A DNA stretch of 53,939 nt from Oscillospiraceae bacterium (GCA_015067715.1 SVLY01000013.1:1-53939); one strand, 5' to 3'. Counted from the stretch's first letter, positions 1-8,896 are shown. Numbers and translations: made by a program. The notes: a model not told the origin generated them from the letters alone.

Positions 1-2022
1 ATAGCCAAAGCCGATCTGGGTGTCGCCGGAACGGAAAGCCTCGGCCCACTGGGCACCGGCGGAAGCGTCAAAGACGACGTCGATCTTGTCTTCAAGAGCG
101 GTGCCAACGGTCAGACCGTCGAGAACATCCTGGAGGTAGCTGGCGCGGAATCTCTGCTTATCGGTGTCGGAGGAGGAACCGTAGATAAGGGTGATGTTCT
201 TGCTGGGATCATAGCCATACTCTTCGGGGTTGGCGAGGAGGATGTCGATGGCTTCCTGCATCTTCTGCTTAGCAAGAGTGGGGTTGTAGCCGGTGAGGGC
301 GCTGTAAGCATCTTCGGTGGAGAGGTCAGCAAGATCGCCGCCGGACCACTTGCCGTCGGCGTTCTGCTCGAAGCCGTAGGCGCGGAGGATGCCTTCCTTG
401 GCGATGGTAGCGTTACGGTACTGGCCGCCATCTTCGAGCTCGGGGGAGTTCTCGATGTCGTAGTAGTAAGCAACGTTCAGGAGGCCGAAGCAGGGAACTG
501 CAGAGCCGGGCCAGATCTTTTCAACGATGTCGCTTCTGTTGAGAGCGAGGTTGAAAGCATGTCTGAATTCCTGGATGGCAAGGATGCCGTTGTTGTTTTC
601 GCTGTTCTTAAGAGTGGAGAGGTTGCTGTAGAGCTGCATGCCGAAGGTACCGGTGGAAGTAGAGGTGAAGTACACGTACTTGGAGTCGAGGTACTCGGCA
701 ACGTTCTCGGTCTGGAGGGAAGCGTCGTCGTAGGAGCCGTTGAGGAAGCCCATCCACTTGGTGGCGAACTCTTCAACCTTGCGGCAGTTGATAGCGGTGA
801 TGTTGTACTGGTTGGCGTACTGTTCCATGTTCCAGCCATACCAGTTCTCGTTCTTGACCAGCTTGTAGTGGGAGCCGGCTTCGAACTCGACGAGCTTGTA
901 GGGACCCCAGCTTGCGGTGGTCTCGAGGGAGGAGTTGTAGTTGGAGGTCCAGAGGGTAGCGCCGTCAGCGGGAGCGATCTTGGAAGCCTCGTACTTTTCC
1001 TTGTGAACAACGGGGAGGCTGGAGAAGTAGTAGGGAGCCCAGACGGAGAGGCTGCCGTCTTCCTTCAGGAAGGAGTAAGCCTTGTCAAGGCAGAGAACGA
1101 TGGCGTTCTCATCTTCGATGGCGTAGATACCAACGGAATCCCAAGCGACATCGCGGTTGGTGTTCTCAACGTAGATGCAGGCATCGTAGCCGGTGCCGGG
1201 CTCGAGGTAGGGACCATAGTTATCGGCAAGGAACTTACCGGAAGCGGCGTCGGAGCCGTCAGCGTTGGAGTAGACGGTCTCGTCGGTGAGGAGGACGTAC
1301 TCGGGGCACTCGTTGCCTTCGGCATCGAGGTAACCCTGGGTTCCCCACATGTTCCAGATGTTAACGTAAAGGGTCTCGCCTGCGTCAAGAGCGGCCTGGA
1401 CGGACTCATAGCCCATGGTGCCGATGGTCTCGTAGGTGCCTTCCTGGTTCTGGAAGAAGTATACCTTGGAGTTCTTGATCATCAGGGTGTCGTAGTAGGT
1501 GTTGGCGCGGAAGTTCATGAAGGCGGGGTCGAGGAGCTGCTTCATGGAATACTCGAAGTCAGCAGCGGTGATGGCGGTGCCATCGTCCCACTTAAGGTCG
1601 TCGCGAAGAGTGATCTTCCAGGCGTAGCCGCCTTCGGCCTTCTGCTCGTCGGTGTAGCCCCACTTTGCATCAACAGCAGAGGTAACGTCCTCAAGCTTGG
1701 TTGCTGCAGAGTAGTTGGTGGTGTAGGCGCCGGGAACAAGGGCTTCCTTGTTGATGGTGCCGTCGCGGTTGAACTTCTCATCGTTCTCGAACTTGTAGTC
1801 GTACTCGAAGAAAGAAGAACCAATGTAGCTCATGATCTGAGTATCATTGTTGTCCGCGTAGGTGAACTCGTTCCAGTTGCTGGGCATTACAGATGTGGTG
1901 GTGTTGTACTCGGCCTGCTTGAGATCAGCATCCTTGACAGTGCCGCCACAACCGGCGAAGGTGGTAGCGACGAGCACAAAACACAAAACCATCAAAAGAA
2001 TGGATCTGAGTTTCCTGTTCAT
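1..2022 (-). CDS. Extracytoplasmic solute-binding lipoprotein of an ABC importer (SBP family 5, oligopeptide type), 3' end cut by window
   Basis: The reverse strand is open from an ATG at 2022 to the window edge (674 codons, no stop). The N-terminus has two basic residues, a hydrophobic stretch and a lipobox ending in FAGC with Cys25, so the mature protein should be lipid-anchored outside the membrane. The body has the look of family 5 oligopeptide-binding proteins: a WKITLRDDLKWDDGTAITA segment (residues ~120-140), a SYIGSSFFEYD region near the N-terminus, and long aromatic- and Asn-rich stretches. GGAGG at 2032-2036 supports the start. Permease and ATPase genes would lie beyond the left edge. 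The neighbouring glycosidases suggest a glycan or glycopeptide ligand, but that is inference; peptide binding is the family norm. Confidence 0.85.
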   Translation of the reverse strand, partial: MNRKLRSILLMVLCFVLVATTFAGCGGTVKDADLKQAEYNTTTSVMPSNWNEFTYADNNDTQIMSYIGSSFFEYDYKFENDEKFNRDGTINKEALVPGAYTTNYSAATKLEDVTSAVDAKWGYTDEQKAEGGYAWKITLRDDLKWDDGTAITAADFEYSMKQLLDPAFMNFRANTYYDTLMIKNSKVYFFQNQEGTYETIGTMGYESVQAALDAGETLYVNIWNMWGTQGYLDAEGNECPEYVLLTDETVYSNADGSDAASGKFLADNYGPYLEPGTGYDACIYVENTNRDVAWDSVGIYAIEDENAIVLCLDKAYSFLKEDGSLSVWAPYYFSSLPVVHKEKYEASKIAPADGATLWTSNYNSSLETTASWGPYKLVEFEAGSHYKLVKNENWYGWNMEQYANQYNITAINCRKVEEFATKWMGFLNGSYDDASLQTENVAEYLDSKYVYFTSTSTGTFGMQLYSNLSTLKNSENNNGILAIQEFRHAFNLALNRSDIVEKIWPGSAVPCFGLLNVAYYYDIENSPELEDGGQYRNATIAKEGILRAYGFEQNADGKWSGGDLADLSTEDAYSALTGYNPTLAKQKMQEAIDILLANPEEYGYDPSKNITLIYGSSSDTDKQRFRASYLQDVLDGLTVGTALEDKIDVVFDASAGAQWAEAFRSGDTQIGFGY

Positions 2023-2149
2023 TTTTGTTTTCCTCCATTATAATGTGATATAATCTGTATTCGTTACCCGTGAAGCATTTTAGTGCAATTTCCGCGCCAG
2101 AACCCACGTGATTGCACAGATACCCCATGGAAACATACACATATATGAT

Positions 2150-2178
2150 ATTGTAGCACATGCCTTTTCGTTTGTCAA
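2150..2178 (-). promoter_or_regulatory. Sigma-A promoter of the solute-binding protein gene
   Basis: On the reverse strand TTGACA (2173-2178) is followed by a 17-base spacer and TACAAT (2150-2155). The binding-protein start lies about 120 bases downstream, leaving a long leader. Confidence 0.8.
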
Positions 2179-2632
2179 CCATAGCTTGACATTATTTGGT
2201 GAATTTATGTCGAATAATCACAGCGGAGTATAGCAGAAACAGTGTATATACATAGCAAAAAATCAACTATAGTTAAGGTGGATAATTCCTGTCTGTGAGT
2301 GGGAAAGCAAAGGAAATACCGGGATAAATCCGGAATAAATAGGTTTATATTATGTGGAATTACGGTTAAATTGTGCGAAGGTATTAAGTGCGGGGAACAG
2401 ATATGACGAAAAAAATACTTTTTCAGGGTAAATTACACTTCTTTTTTTCCGGGGCTTAACCCCGGGGAGACCTTAAGGGTACGGTTGTTTTATAATGGGG
2501 AAGAGCCTCTGACTTCCGGGCGGGGGAGCGGAAAAAAGGGAACACAGACTTATCTTCCTATTTATATATATTAATATTGCATTGCAGGAGCGGAAAGATG
2601 TTTGGCTCCCGAAAGACAAAGTGGGGCGAAGT
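2179..2632. other. Non-coding spacer between divergent genes, AT-rich, with one hairpin
   Basis: I see no gene here. It contains a CCGGGG/CCCCGG hairpin (2449-2465), an isolated TATAAT (2491-2496) without a convincing -35 box, and a 14-base word TATACATAGCAAAA (2247-2260) that recurs just before the GCGAGGTG hairpins at 11070 and 18320. It may be a remnant of the same repeat family. Confidence 0.5.
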
Positions 2633-2661
2633 TTGACAAGACAGGATGATAAGGGTATAAT
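2633..2661 (+). promoter_or_regulatory. Consensus sigma-A promoter of the sialidase-like gene
   Basis: A perfect TTGACA (2633-2638), 17-base spacer and perfect TATAAT (2656-2661). Transcription would start near 2668. This promoter lies inside the longest open frame, which could begin at a TTG at 2582, so it shows that the protein starts downstream at 2705. Confidence 0.85.
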
Positions 2662-2704
2662 TGAGCTGACATTCCAGGTTTATACTGCTTTTTCGGAGGT
2701 TCTT

Positions 2705-4009
2705 ATGAGGCTCACTTTGGACGACCCGGTTCTTGTTTATGCGCCGGAGATGAACGGGGAGCTTGCCCGTTGGGGCGTTTATTCAATTCCTCGCATGTGG
2801 CGTGCACCCGGGGGCGAGCTTGTGGTGCGCTTTAACGGTGAGGAAGATTCTTCGGATATGGAGAACATGCAGAGAGCGCCCAATTTGTATTTTACATCTC
2901 GGGATAACGGGCAGACCTGGGTACCCTGTGAAAACGGTGAGGCGCTTTACAGTATCTCGGTGCTTACGGGGATAGATCCGCCTTATAAAAAACTGAGAAA
3001 CGGAGACATTGTTTACGTCAAAGCCGTGTCCGGCCTGCCGCCGTTGAAAAACACGGTCTTTCAAAAGGAATTTTTCTCAACAAACAGGGCTGAGATCCTC
3101 CGGACTTACCGGTTTGGTGATATCCCCCGGGAATGCCGATGCGTGATGTTTGGCAGGATAAACCGTGCAGAGGGCACCTGTGAGGAGACGGAGGCCGAAA
3201 TGGATTTTCCGGAAAGGGAGATCTACGTGGTCTCACAGGCTCTCTCGGAAGGGGCTTACGTTAAGGTGGAGGAATACGTTCAGCCGTTTATTTTCAGGCT
3301 CCCGTATTTTTCTTCCCTGTGTGAACTGAACAACGGCCATCTTGCGGCTGTGTGCTGTGGCCAGGATCCGGACGTGTCGGACCGATATTGCGGAGAGGTC
3401 TACCTTGTTGTTTCGGAGGACGGGGGAAGGACCTGGAAAAAGCGTTCCGCGGTTGCCCGCAGCGGCGATTCACTGCCCTTTGGATACGGCGGTGACGGCT
3501 GTGAGGTGTCACTTGCGGCAGACGCCAACGGCGACCTGTACTGCGCCATGCGCATGGACGGGAGCATAGTCGAGCCTCATCCCACCGATACCATGCTTTG
3601 TATTTCCCGTGACGGGGGCTACACCTGGTCAAAACCCAGGGCAGTTGCCGATTCCAGCGTGACACCTCATATCATCGCCCTTGGAGAGGTGCTTGTTCTG
3701 ATCTACGGCAGGCCGGGAGTCCATATAAAATACAGTACGGATCACGGAGAGACCTGGAGTCAATCTATCCCGATAATCGGCAAAACTCTTTCCCGGGAGC
3801 GTGCAGAGGGCAGAAGCGATTACGAAAGCAAATACGGACATCCGTACAGCTATGCAAATACCTTCTGGGAACGAATCTCAGATAATGAGATCATTCTTCT
3901 CTACAATGATCTTAAATATCCTGACAAAAACGGTGTGCCCACCAAGGCGGCGTTTGTAAGAAGGATCAGACTGACCGATGAAACAGATGAAATAATAACA
4001 GCGGAGTGA
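2705..4009 (+). CDS. Sialidase-like BNR/Asp-box repeat protein (GH33-type fold)
   Basis: The 434-residue protein carries at least four Asp-box motifs (S/T-x-D-x-G-x-T-W): TSRDNGQTW near residue 70, VSEDGGRTW near 235, ISRDGGYTW near 300 and YSTDHGETW near 345. These mark the six-bladed propeller of sialidases. A basic N-terminal RMWRAPGGELVVRFNG segment could supply the first carboxylate-binding arginine. There is no signal peptide, so it should act in the cytoplasm on imported sialylated or related sugars. Start: ATG 2705 has GGAGG at 2695-2699 and a consensus promoter just upstream; the frame is open further 5' but those codons precede the transcription start. True exo-sialidase activity is unproven, since Asp-boxes also occur in other propeller hydrolases. 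Confidence 0.75.
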   Translation: MRLTLDDPVLVYAPEMNGELARWGVYSIPRMWRAPGGELVVRFNGEEDSSDMENMQRAPNLYFTSRDNGQTWVPCENGEALYSISVLTGIDPPYKKLRNGDIVYVKAVSGLPPLKNTVFQKEFFSTNRAEILRTYRFGDIPRECRCVMFGRINRAEGTCEETEAEMDFPEREIYVVSQALSEGAYVKVEEYVQPFIFRLPYFSSLCELNNGHLAAVCCGQDPDVSDRYCGEVYLVVSEDGGRTWKKRSAVARSGDSLPFGYGGDGCEVSLAADANGDLYCAMRMDGSIVEPHPTDTMLCISRDGGYTWSKPRAVADSSVTPHIIALGEVLVLIYGRPGVHIKYSTDHGETWSQSIPIIGKTLSRERAEGRSDYESKYGHPYSYANTFWERISDNEIILLYNDLKYPDKNGVPTKAAFVRRIRLTDETDEIITAE

Positions 4010-4026
4010 GATCCACCCCGCTGTTT
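3997..4026 (+). terminator. Hairpin at the end of the sialidase-like gene
   Basis: AACAGCGG (3997-4004) pairs with CCGCTGTT (4018-4025), with the stop codon in the loop. There is only a short T run, so termination strength is uncertain. Confidence 0.5.
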
Positions 4027-4063
4027 CTGTGCGTATACGCTATTGCTCTGAACCGGCGTATGA

Positions 4064-5410
4064 TCAAAAGTCTATCTGTTGCTTTGACCAGCCGCAGTTG
4101 GAATAGGAGTTTCCTTCAAAGCTCACTCTTCGCAGAAGAGTTGCCGTTTCCTCCTGAAGGCCGCTGTAGTCACTCCACGTAAAGAATTTTGCGCCGAGCT
4201 TTTTGGCGCATCCGGGGATGGAGGGCATATGCTCCTTCAGAGTGTGCCACGTGGTGAGCATGATGCCGTACATGGCATTGTCTCTGACCGTCTGAACGTG
4301 TGCGCTGTAGTTCTGTTCGTTGTACCACGGAGCGCCTATCACGTCTCTTCCGCAGTTTTTTAGGGACACCAGAGAGGGGATCGGGGTCTCAACGCATTCG
4401 TACTGCCAATCCACGAAGACCGTGGAGCCTGCCATGGAGTTGCGAAGCAGGGCGACCTCGTCCTTTTCTCCAACGGTGTAGCAGTTGGGGAAAGCCCCTC
4501 TTTCAAGAAGCATATCCATCCAGAGCATGGGCCGTCTGCCCTCTGCCTGGGCTTCCCGTGTGAGCTTGCCAAGGTAGAGGGCAAGATTTTTTCTGAGCTC
4601 ACCGTTCCGGGTGATAAAGTATGCCTCGTCACAGCCCAGATGGACGTACTCGCCGGGGCCGAAGAGCTCGTATAGCTCCGTTCTCACCTGTTTTAACAGG
4701 GAAAAGACCTCCGGTGAGTTGATGTCCCACGCCCAGCCGTCGGGAGTGAAAAGCCGCTGAAGCCCGGGATCCTGATCCAGCACCACGTGTTTGCCGTAAC
4801 ACAAACGGGAACCCGTGGCGTGACCAAGCTGGTTGTACATGGGTATGGGCTCCATTCCCAGCTCTCTGCACTCATCTATAAGCTCTTTTGCCTGTGCTTT
4901 TGTAAAGGCGTGGGGCCAGGAAAGCTCCTTCAGGCAGTCGTACCTCAGCATTCCCCAGAATTCGATGACCACGTGGGTATACTGGCAAAGTGCGGAAAGG
5001 CGGATCAGCTTTTTGATGAAGTACAGGTCGTTTTCGGGGAAAACACAGATATGTATCATGCGGTTCGATATGGCGTAACCGCTCTCCTCGTAAACGGACA
5101 TGATTCTGAAGCCGTCTCCGTTTTGCTCGATTTTCATCAGCAGAGACATAAAACCGTGCATCAGTCCGCCGTAATCCCGGCCGACGATGGCGATGCCGTT
5201 TTCGCTGACGGACAAAACGTATTCTTTTCCTTGGGGAAGGGTTGGCAAAAGGACAAGCCCGGAGCGGAAGGTGAACTCTTCGCCCTTTTCAAAGCAGATC
5301 TCGCCCTTTGTAAGGGTGAAGCTGTTCCAAAGTCTTTTGACGGTTTTGTTATTCATCCTCTGATCCGCAACCGCGGAAAAGCTCTTGTCCGGAAGCAGAA
5401 AATATTCCAT
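4064..5410 (-). CDS. GH20-like beta-N-acetylhexosaminidase
   Basis: A 448-residue protein with a small N-terminal alpha/beta domain (about residues 1-105) and a TIM-barrel of GH20 type. The hallmark Asp-Glu pair lies in HLGCDEAYF near residue 256; classical enzymes have HIGGDE, so one glycine is cysteine here. Other barrel features include SGYAISNRMIHI, EPIPMYNQLGH and MLWMDM. Family 20 enzymes release terminal GlcNAc or GalNAc by substrate-assisted catalysis using this Asp-Glu pair. There is no signal peptide. It is translated from ATG 5410 with GAGGTG upstream, and lies 19 bases after the GH106-like gene, so the two form an operon. GlcNAc trimming after sialic acid removal would fit, but the substrate is inferred. 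Confidence 0.72.
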   Translation of the reverse strand: MEYFLLPDKSFSAVADQRMNNKTVKRLWNSFTLTKGEICFEKGEEFTFRSGLVLLPTLPQGKEYVLSVSENGIAIVGRDYGGLMHGFMSLLMKIEQNGDGFRIMSVYEESGYAISNRMIHICVFPENDLYFIKKLIRLSALCQYTHVVIEFWGMLRYDCLKELSWPHAFTKAQAKELIDECRELGMEPIPMYNQLGHATGSRLCYGKHVVLDQDPGLQRLFTPDGWAWDINSPEVFSLLKQVRTELYELFGPGEYVHLGCDEAYFITRNGELRKNLALYLGKLTREAQAEGRRPMLWMDMLLERGAFPNCYTVGEKDEVALLRNSMAGSTVFVDWQYECVETPIPSLVSLKNCGRDVIGAPWYNEQNYSAHVQTVRDNAMYGIMLTTWHTLKEHMPSIPGCAKKLGAKFFTWSDYSGLQEETATLLRRVSFEGNSYSNCGWSKQQIDF

Positions 5411-5429
5411 TTCAGTTCACCTCAGATCC

Positions 5430-7493
5430 TTACTCAAGAATAAACAGGGCGCGCATTGCGGGGACTCTCACCGTTTCGCCCGGGGAAAGGGACTTTACTG
5501 TGCCGTCGGAAGGATCCCATATCTCGGCCTCTGCCTTGCCGCAGTAGGGGAGTGCGGCGTCTGTTCGGGATTTGTTTGCCAGCATATACAGCGTTCTGCC
5601 GTCGTTTGCGGTGAATTTGCCCCTCAGGACAGTTCCGCCCTCTGCACTTCCTCTGAAAGCATCGGTATTTTGACTGTCCAGCGCGGAGATGATCTCGGAC
5701 AGGGCGGAAACAGGCAGGGCATTGGGGGCGAGCGCTTTTCCGGTCTGCGCATCGAAGCGGGGCTTTTCTCCGCAGAAGATCACGTTGACGCCTGCCTTTG
5801 ACAGGGTCTCAAGTGCTGCGTAGGCGTCGCCGTACATAACGTCCACACCGGGCAGGAGCAGGTTTTTCACGGGACAGCCGGAGATCATCGCCGTACCCGT
5901 TTCTTCTGCCGTGCGTGCGGCGGAGAGAATATCCTCCCGGTCGACGTAATAGTAGTCGTGGCCGCCTTCGTACACGGCCCGTGCCAGCGCGGAGGTCGCT
6001 TCGTCTGCCTTGTGGTCACAGGTCTGCCAGCTTCCGCAGTAGGCGGGCTTCATCTTGGCCTGTGCATCCTCGAGGGGGTAGTAAATGAAGGTATCGCAGA
6101 GGTTGTGAAGTCCGTCCAGCACAGTGCCAAGACGCCCCACGTACTCGTTGAACCAGACCGTTTCCCCCTGATTTGTGTAGCCCTTGGCGTTGGGAAAGAT
6201 GCCGCCGCGCCAGGAAGAAAAGTCAGCGCCGAAATAGGAATTCGTGTGCCGTACACCTGCGAGGTACAAAAGTCCCATAACTGCGGTCATGTTGTCAAGG
6301 GGGGCTTCTTTGAAGGTCTCTACGTTTGCAAAGGGACAGATCTCCACCATCATTCCGTTGGTCTGTTTTTTGCGCACCGCCATCTGGGCGTACTTAGCGG
6401 TGTTGTAATCGTAAATCTCGGGGTAACAGCCGAGCACGTCTATGCCGGGGTAGCTTGCCGCAGACAGAACACGCACGTAGTTTCCGTATTGCATAACGTG
6501 CTGGCTGACAGATTCCTCGCAGACGTAGTGGCCGGAAAAGCCGCAGCCGTGGGCTTCGCACCACCGGGCGATCTGGCCGGAATAAGCCTCGGAGATCAGC
6601 TTGCCCACAAGCTCGTAAAACTTAACGCGGATGGGGTATGCGTCCGTGCCGCCCTCGAAGAGCAGGGGAAGGTTTGGGAGTATGGACTGGCCGTATTCCG
6701 CCTCGTAGGCCTCAAAAAGCCCGTCCACCCATGGGGCGAGGGCGTAGTTCCAGGTCTCGTAATCCCGGGCGTAGGAGGTGTGGAGGCTGGGCTCGTCGGT
6801 AAAGACGTTTGCGGCGCGGCGGTAGGCGTCGGGGATGGCCGCGGCTATGGGCTCAAAGCACAGATCGAGAAAGCGCCTGACCGCGCGGCGGTCCATGACG
6901 TTGATATTGTTCTTAAAGGAGGAGACGTTGTGTGTGGCGTGGGAGCCCTCGTGGGCGTCCTTTACGCAGAAGATAAACAGGATCTCCCGCTGAGCCAGGT
7001 CGCAGACGACCTCGGTATCGGTGAAGGGCACAGCCTCCATTTTGTCGAACTGAACGAAGGTGTCGTCCAGCCGGGGAATGTACAGGGGATACTTTGCCGC
7101 CCAGATGATTTTGTCGGAGACGTCGTCCAGATGGTAGTGGACGTGTTTGGGCTCGTAGGCTATGCGGCGGACCATATAAAAGCCCTTGGCGCGAAGCTCG
7201 GGATGGCCGTCCAGCACAAGACCGCCGCCCTGTCCGCTGGGGTAACCGTCCTCGTCGTATATCCAGATGCCAAGTTCATGAGCCTCCATGGCATCCATCA
7301 GCGTTGCAAACTTGCGGAGATTATCTTCGGAAGAGGTAAAGCCGCCTGCAAACGGAACGTTTGTGACGGCGCCGCCGTAGCCGTATTCGCGGTAGGCATC
7401 CATATGGGCGTTGTGGTCACCCATCCAATGGTGGGTCATGGGAAAGACCCGATAGCGCAGAGCCGGGTTTTTAAACTCATTATGATCGGTCAT
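5430..7493 (-). CDS. Glycosyl hydrolase, GH106-like (PF17132 type)
   Basis: A 687-residue cytoplasmic protein. The N-terminal third has GYGGAVTNVPFAGGF and WIYDEDGYPSGQGGG (about residues 35-115), resembling the YDE-PSG region of GH106 rhamnosidase-like proteins. A central TIM-barrel-like part contains FTDEPSLHTSY (near residue 240) and HGCGFSGHYVCEES (near 315), which offer acidic residues. The C-terminal ~180 residues contain a Rossmann-like segment (ISGCPVKNLLLPGVDV) as in related enzymes and end in a beta domain. Start ATG 7493 has AAAGGA upstream and a consensus promoter at 7529-7557. It heads a two-gene operon with the GH20-like gene. The sugar released cannot be read from sequence; rhamnosidase activity is only the nearest family precedent. 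Confidence 0.65.
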   Translation of the reverse strand: MTDHNEFKNPALRYRVFPMTHHWMGDHNAHMDAYREYGYGGAVTNVPFAGGFTSSEDNLRKFATLMDAMEAHELGIWIYDEDGYPSGQGGGLVLDGHPELRAKGFYMVRRIAYEPKHVHYHLDDVSDKIIWAAKYPLYIPRLDDTFVQFDKMEAVPFTDTEVVCDLAQREILFIFCVKDAHEGSHATHNVSSFKNNINVMDRRAVRRFLDLCFEPIAAAIPDAYRRAANVFTDEPSLHTSYARDYETWNYALAPWVDGLFEAYEAEYGQSILPNLPLLFEGGTDAYPIRVKFYELVGKLISEAYSGQIARWCEAHGCGFSGHYVCEESVSQHVMQYGNYVRVLSAASYPGIDVLGCYPEIYDYNTAKYAQMAVRKKQTNGMMVEICPFANVETFKEAPLDNMTAVMGLLYLAGVRHTNSYFGADFSSWRGGIFPNAKGYTNQGETVWFNEYVGRLGTVLDGLHNLCDTFIYYPLEDAQAKMKPAYCGSWQTCDHKADEATSALARAVYEGGHDYYYVDREDILSAARTAEETGTAMISGCPVKNLLLPGVDVMYGDAYAALETLSKAGVNVIFCGEKPRFDAQTGKALAPNALPVSALSEIISALDSQNTDAFRGSAEGGTVLRGKFTANDGRTLYMLANKSRTDAALPYCGKAEAEIWDPSDGTVKSLSPGETVRVPAMRALFILE

Positions 7494-7528
7494 GGCGAGA
7501 TTCCTTTCTGACGTTTTTTCCTGAGTTC

Positions 7529-7557
7529 AGTATATAGAATTGCAGAGGCTTTGTCAA
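7529..7557 (-). promoter_or_regulatory. Sigma-A promoter for the GH106-like/GH20-like operon
   Basis: On the reverse strand TTGACA (7552-7557), 17-base spacer, TATACT (7529-7534). It is back to back with the promoter at 7567-7595; only 9 bases separate the two -35 boxes, so one bound protein could control both sides. Confidence 0.8.
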
Positions 7558-7566
7558 GCATGGCGG

Positions 7567-7595
7567 TTGAATTACCGGGAACACGGTGGTATACT
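7567..7595 (+). promoter_or_regulatory. Sigma-A promoter for the SGNH hydrolase gene
   Basis: TTGAAT (7567-7572), 17-base spacer, TATACT (7590-7595), followed by GGGAGG and ATG 7625. Confidence 0.75.
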
Positions 7596-7624
7596 AATGG
7601 TACTCGGCATGGGGAGGCTATATT

Positions 7625-8338
7625 ATGGTTCGTGATAAAGACATATACTCTCAGATGGAAAAGAATACGGTTGACTCTAAAGACCAGCTTAAGGACAGCG
7701 CCTGTGTACGCTTTATAAATCCGGACGGAAAAGGCAGGCGCGTCATGTTCGTGGGAAACTCCATTACCCTTCACGGAATACTGCCGTCCATCGGGTGGTA
7801 TAACGAGTGGGGCATGGCGGCGTCCAAAAAAGAAAACGACTACGTTCATATCCTTATGGACCGGATCAACGGGATCACGCCGGATTCACGGTTTTGCATT
7901 TGCCAGGTTGCTGAGTGGGAAAGAAATTACAAAGCCGGGGAGACGGTGTATTCTCTCTATGAAAATGCACGACATTTCAATGCGGACATGATCGTGGTGA
8001 GATTAATTGAAAACTGCCCGAAGGATGGTTTCGATCCGGAAGTTTTCAAAAAAGAATTTGATGCCCTTCTCGGTTTTCTGAACAAGTCTCGGAAAGCGGA
8101 GTTGATCCTCACGACCGGCTTCTGGAGGCATCCCGGGGACAGCACGATCGTCGAATACGCAAATGAGAGGGGTCTGCCCTGTGTTGAGCTTGGCGATCTG
8201 GGCGAGTCGGACGAGATGAAAGCTGTGGGGCTCTTTGAACACAGCGGTGTTGCCGCCCATCCGGGCGATACGGGAATGAAAACTATCGCAGAGAGGATCT
8301 TCGGCGCAATAGCAGGAATAACTGCAGAGCGCAGATAA
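7625..8338 (+). CDS. SGNH/GDSL-family hydrolase (carbohydrate esterase-like)
   Basis: A 237-residue protein with the block I motif FVGNSITLHG (nucleophile Ser46), a glycine in EWGMAASKKENDYVH (block II region), an asparagine in RLIENCPKDGF (block III region) and the catalytic His in a C-terminal HPGDTGMK. These are the four SGNH residues. The family removes acetyl or other acyl groups, and bacterial members beside glycosidases usually deacetylate sugars; removal of O-acetyl groups from sialic acids or HexNAc is a plausible role here. There is no signal peptide. GGGAGG at 7612-7617 supports ATG 7625. It is divergent from the glycosidase operon with a shared promoter region, which suggests joint control. 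Confidence 0.8.
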   Translation: MVRDKDIYSQMEKNTVDSKDQLKDSACVRFINPDGKGRRVMFVGNSITLHGILPSIGWYNEWGMAASKKENDYVHILMDRINGITPDSRFCICQVAEWERNYKAGETVYSLYENARHFNADMIVVRLIENCPKDGFDPEVFKKEFDALLGFLNKSRKAELILTTGFWRHPGDSTIVEYANERGLPCVELGDLGESDEMKAVGLFEHSGVAAHPGDTGMKTIAERIFGAIAGITAERR

Positions 8339-8413
8339 GTTCCCTGTGCCGGGGGGAGCAAACAAATAATGATCCTCGGTGAAAAAATGGCACATATTGA
8401 CCTGTGAACAGCT

Positions 8414-8440
8414 AAAGCGAGGTGGATTTCACCTCGCTTT
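8414..8440. terminator. GCGAGGTG-family hairpin after the SGNH gene
   Basis: AAAGCGAGGTG (8414-8424), a 5-base loop and CACCTCGCTTT (8430-8440). The same stem recurs at 11081 and 18331. The stem is symmetric, so it could stop transcription from either side. Confidence 0.7.
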
Positions 8441-8471
8441 GATAATAAATGGCAGATACGTTCCCTGTTGA

Positions 8472-8785
8472 GTAGGGCGGGGGTTTACTCCCGCCGCAAT
8501 GAAGGATGCACCATACTTTGCTGATGAATAATGAATAATTGGTAGGGGCGATTTGAAAATCGCCCTATATTGCCGGGAGGGCGAGCGGGATATAACGCCG
8601 GGAGCCCTCTCAGTCTCGCTTCGCGATCCAACTCCCCCGAGTGGGGGAGCCAAGTGGGTTGCGTACTGTATTTTTAACTTCTGCTAATCTTTACAGGCAC
8701 AAATCAAAAACCTCCCCCATCGGGGGAGATGCCCCAAAGGGGCGAAGGGGGCACGGGAGCCGAATGAATAATAAAATCGCGAAAG
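8472..8785 (+). repeat. Long intergenic mosaic repeat, copy A
   Basis: About 314 bases nearly identical to copy B (10619-10901), in the same orientation. It is built from several palindromes: GGCGGGGGTTTACTCCCGCC, GGGGCGATTTGAAAATCGCCC, CTCCCCCGAGTGGGGGAG and CTCCCCCATCGGGGGAG. Copy A carries ~26 extra bases in the middle, near 8575-8602. It has no coding capacity. It resembles MITE-like intergenic repeats common in Clostridia; no transposase is nearby. Confidence 0.8.
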
Positions 8786-8872
8786 TTCGGTGTGCCTTCG
8801 TCGGAATCGGAATAAAGCAGGATCTGCCGATATCTCACTGTTGGGGGCAAAGTAATATTCTGTAAAAAACTT

Positions 8873-8896
8873 TGCAACTTTTTTCGGAAGTGCAAC
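8873..8896 (+). promoter_or_regulatory. Possible ECF-type promoter or operator upstream of the sigma-factor gene
   Basis: TGCAAC occurs at 8873-8878, followed by a T run, and again at 8891-8896 (18 bases apart). TGCAAC followed by T residues resembles -35 elements of Firmicute ECF sigma factors, which often activate their own genes. The -10 element is not clear, so this is tentative. Confidence 0.3.

Noticed and set aside
559-2043. Forward open frame of 494 codons
   Set aside because: It is the mirror of the solute-binding protein gene; its low-complexity Gly/Val composition and the lack of an RBS mark it as a shadow.
2449-2500. Small RNA gene between the divergent glycan genes
   Set aside because: There is a hairpin and a TATAAT, but no -35 box, no downstream terminator and no resemblance to a known RNA.
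5958-7511. Forward open frame of 517 codons
   Set aside because: Lies wholly antisense to the GH106-like gene, whose domains, promoter and RBS are clear.
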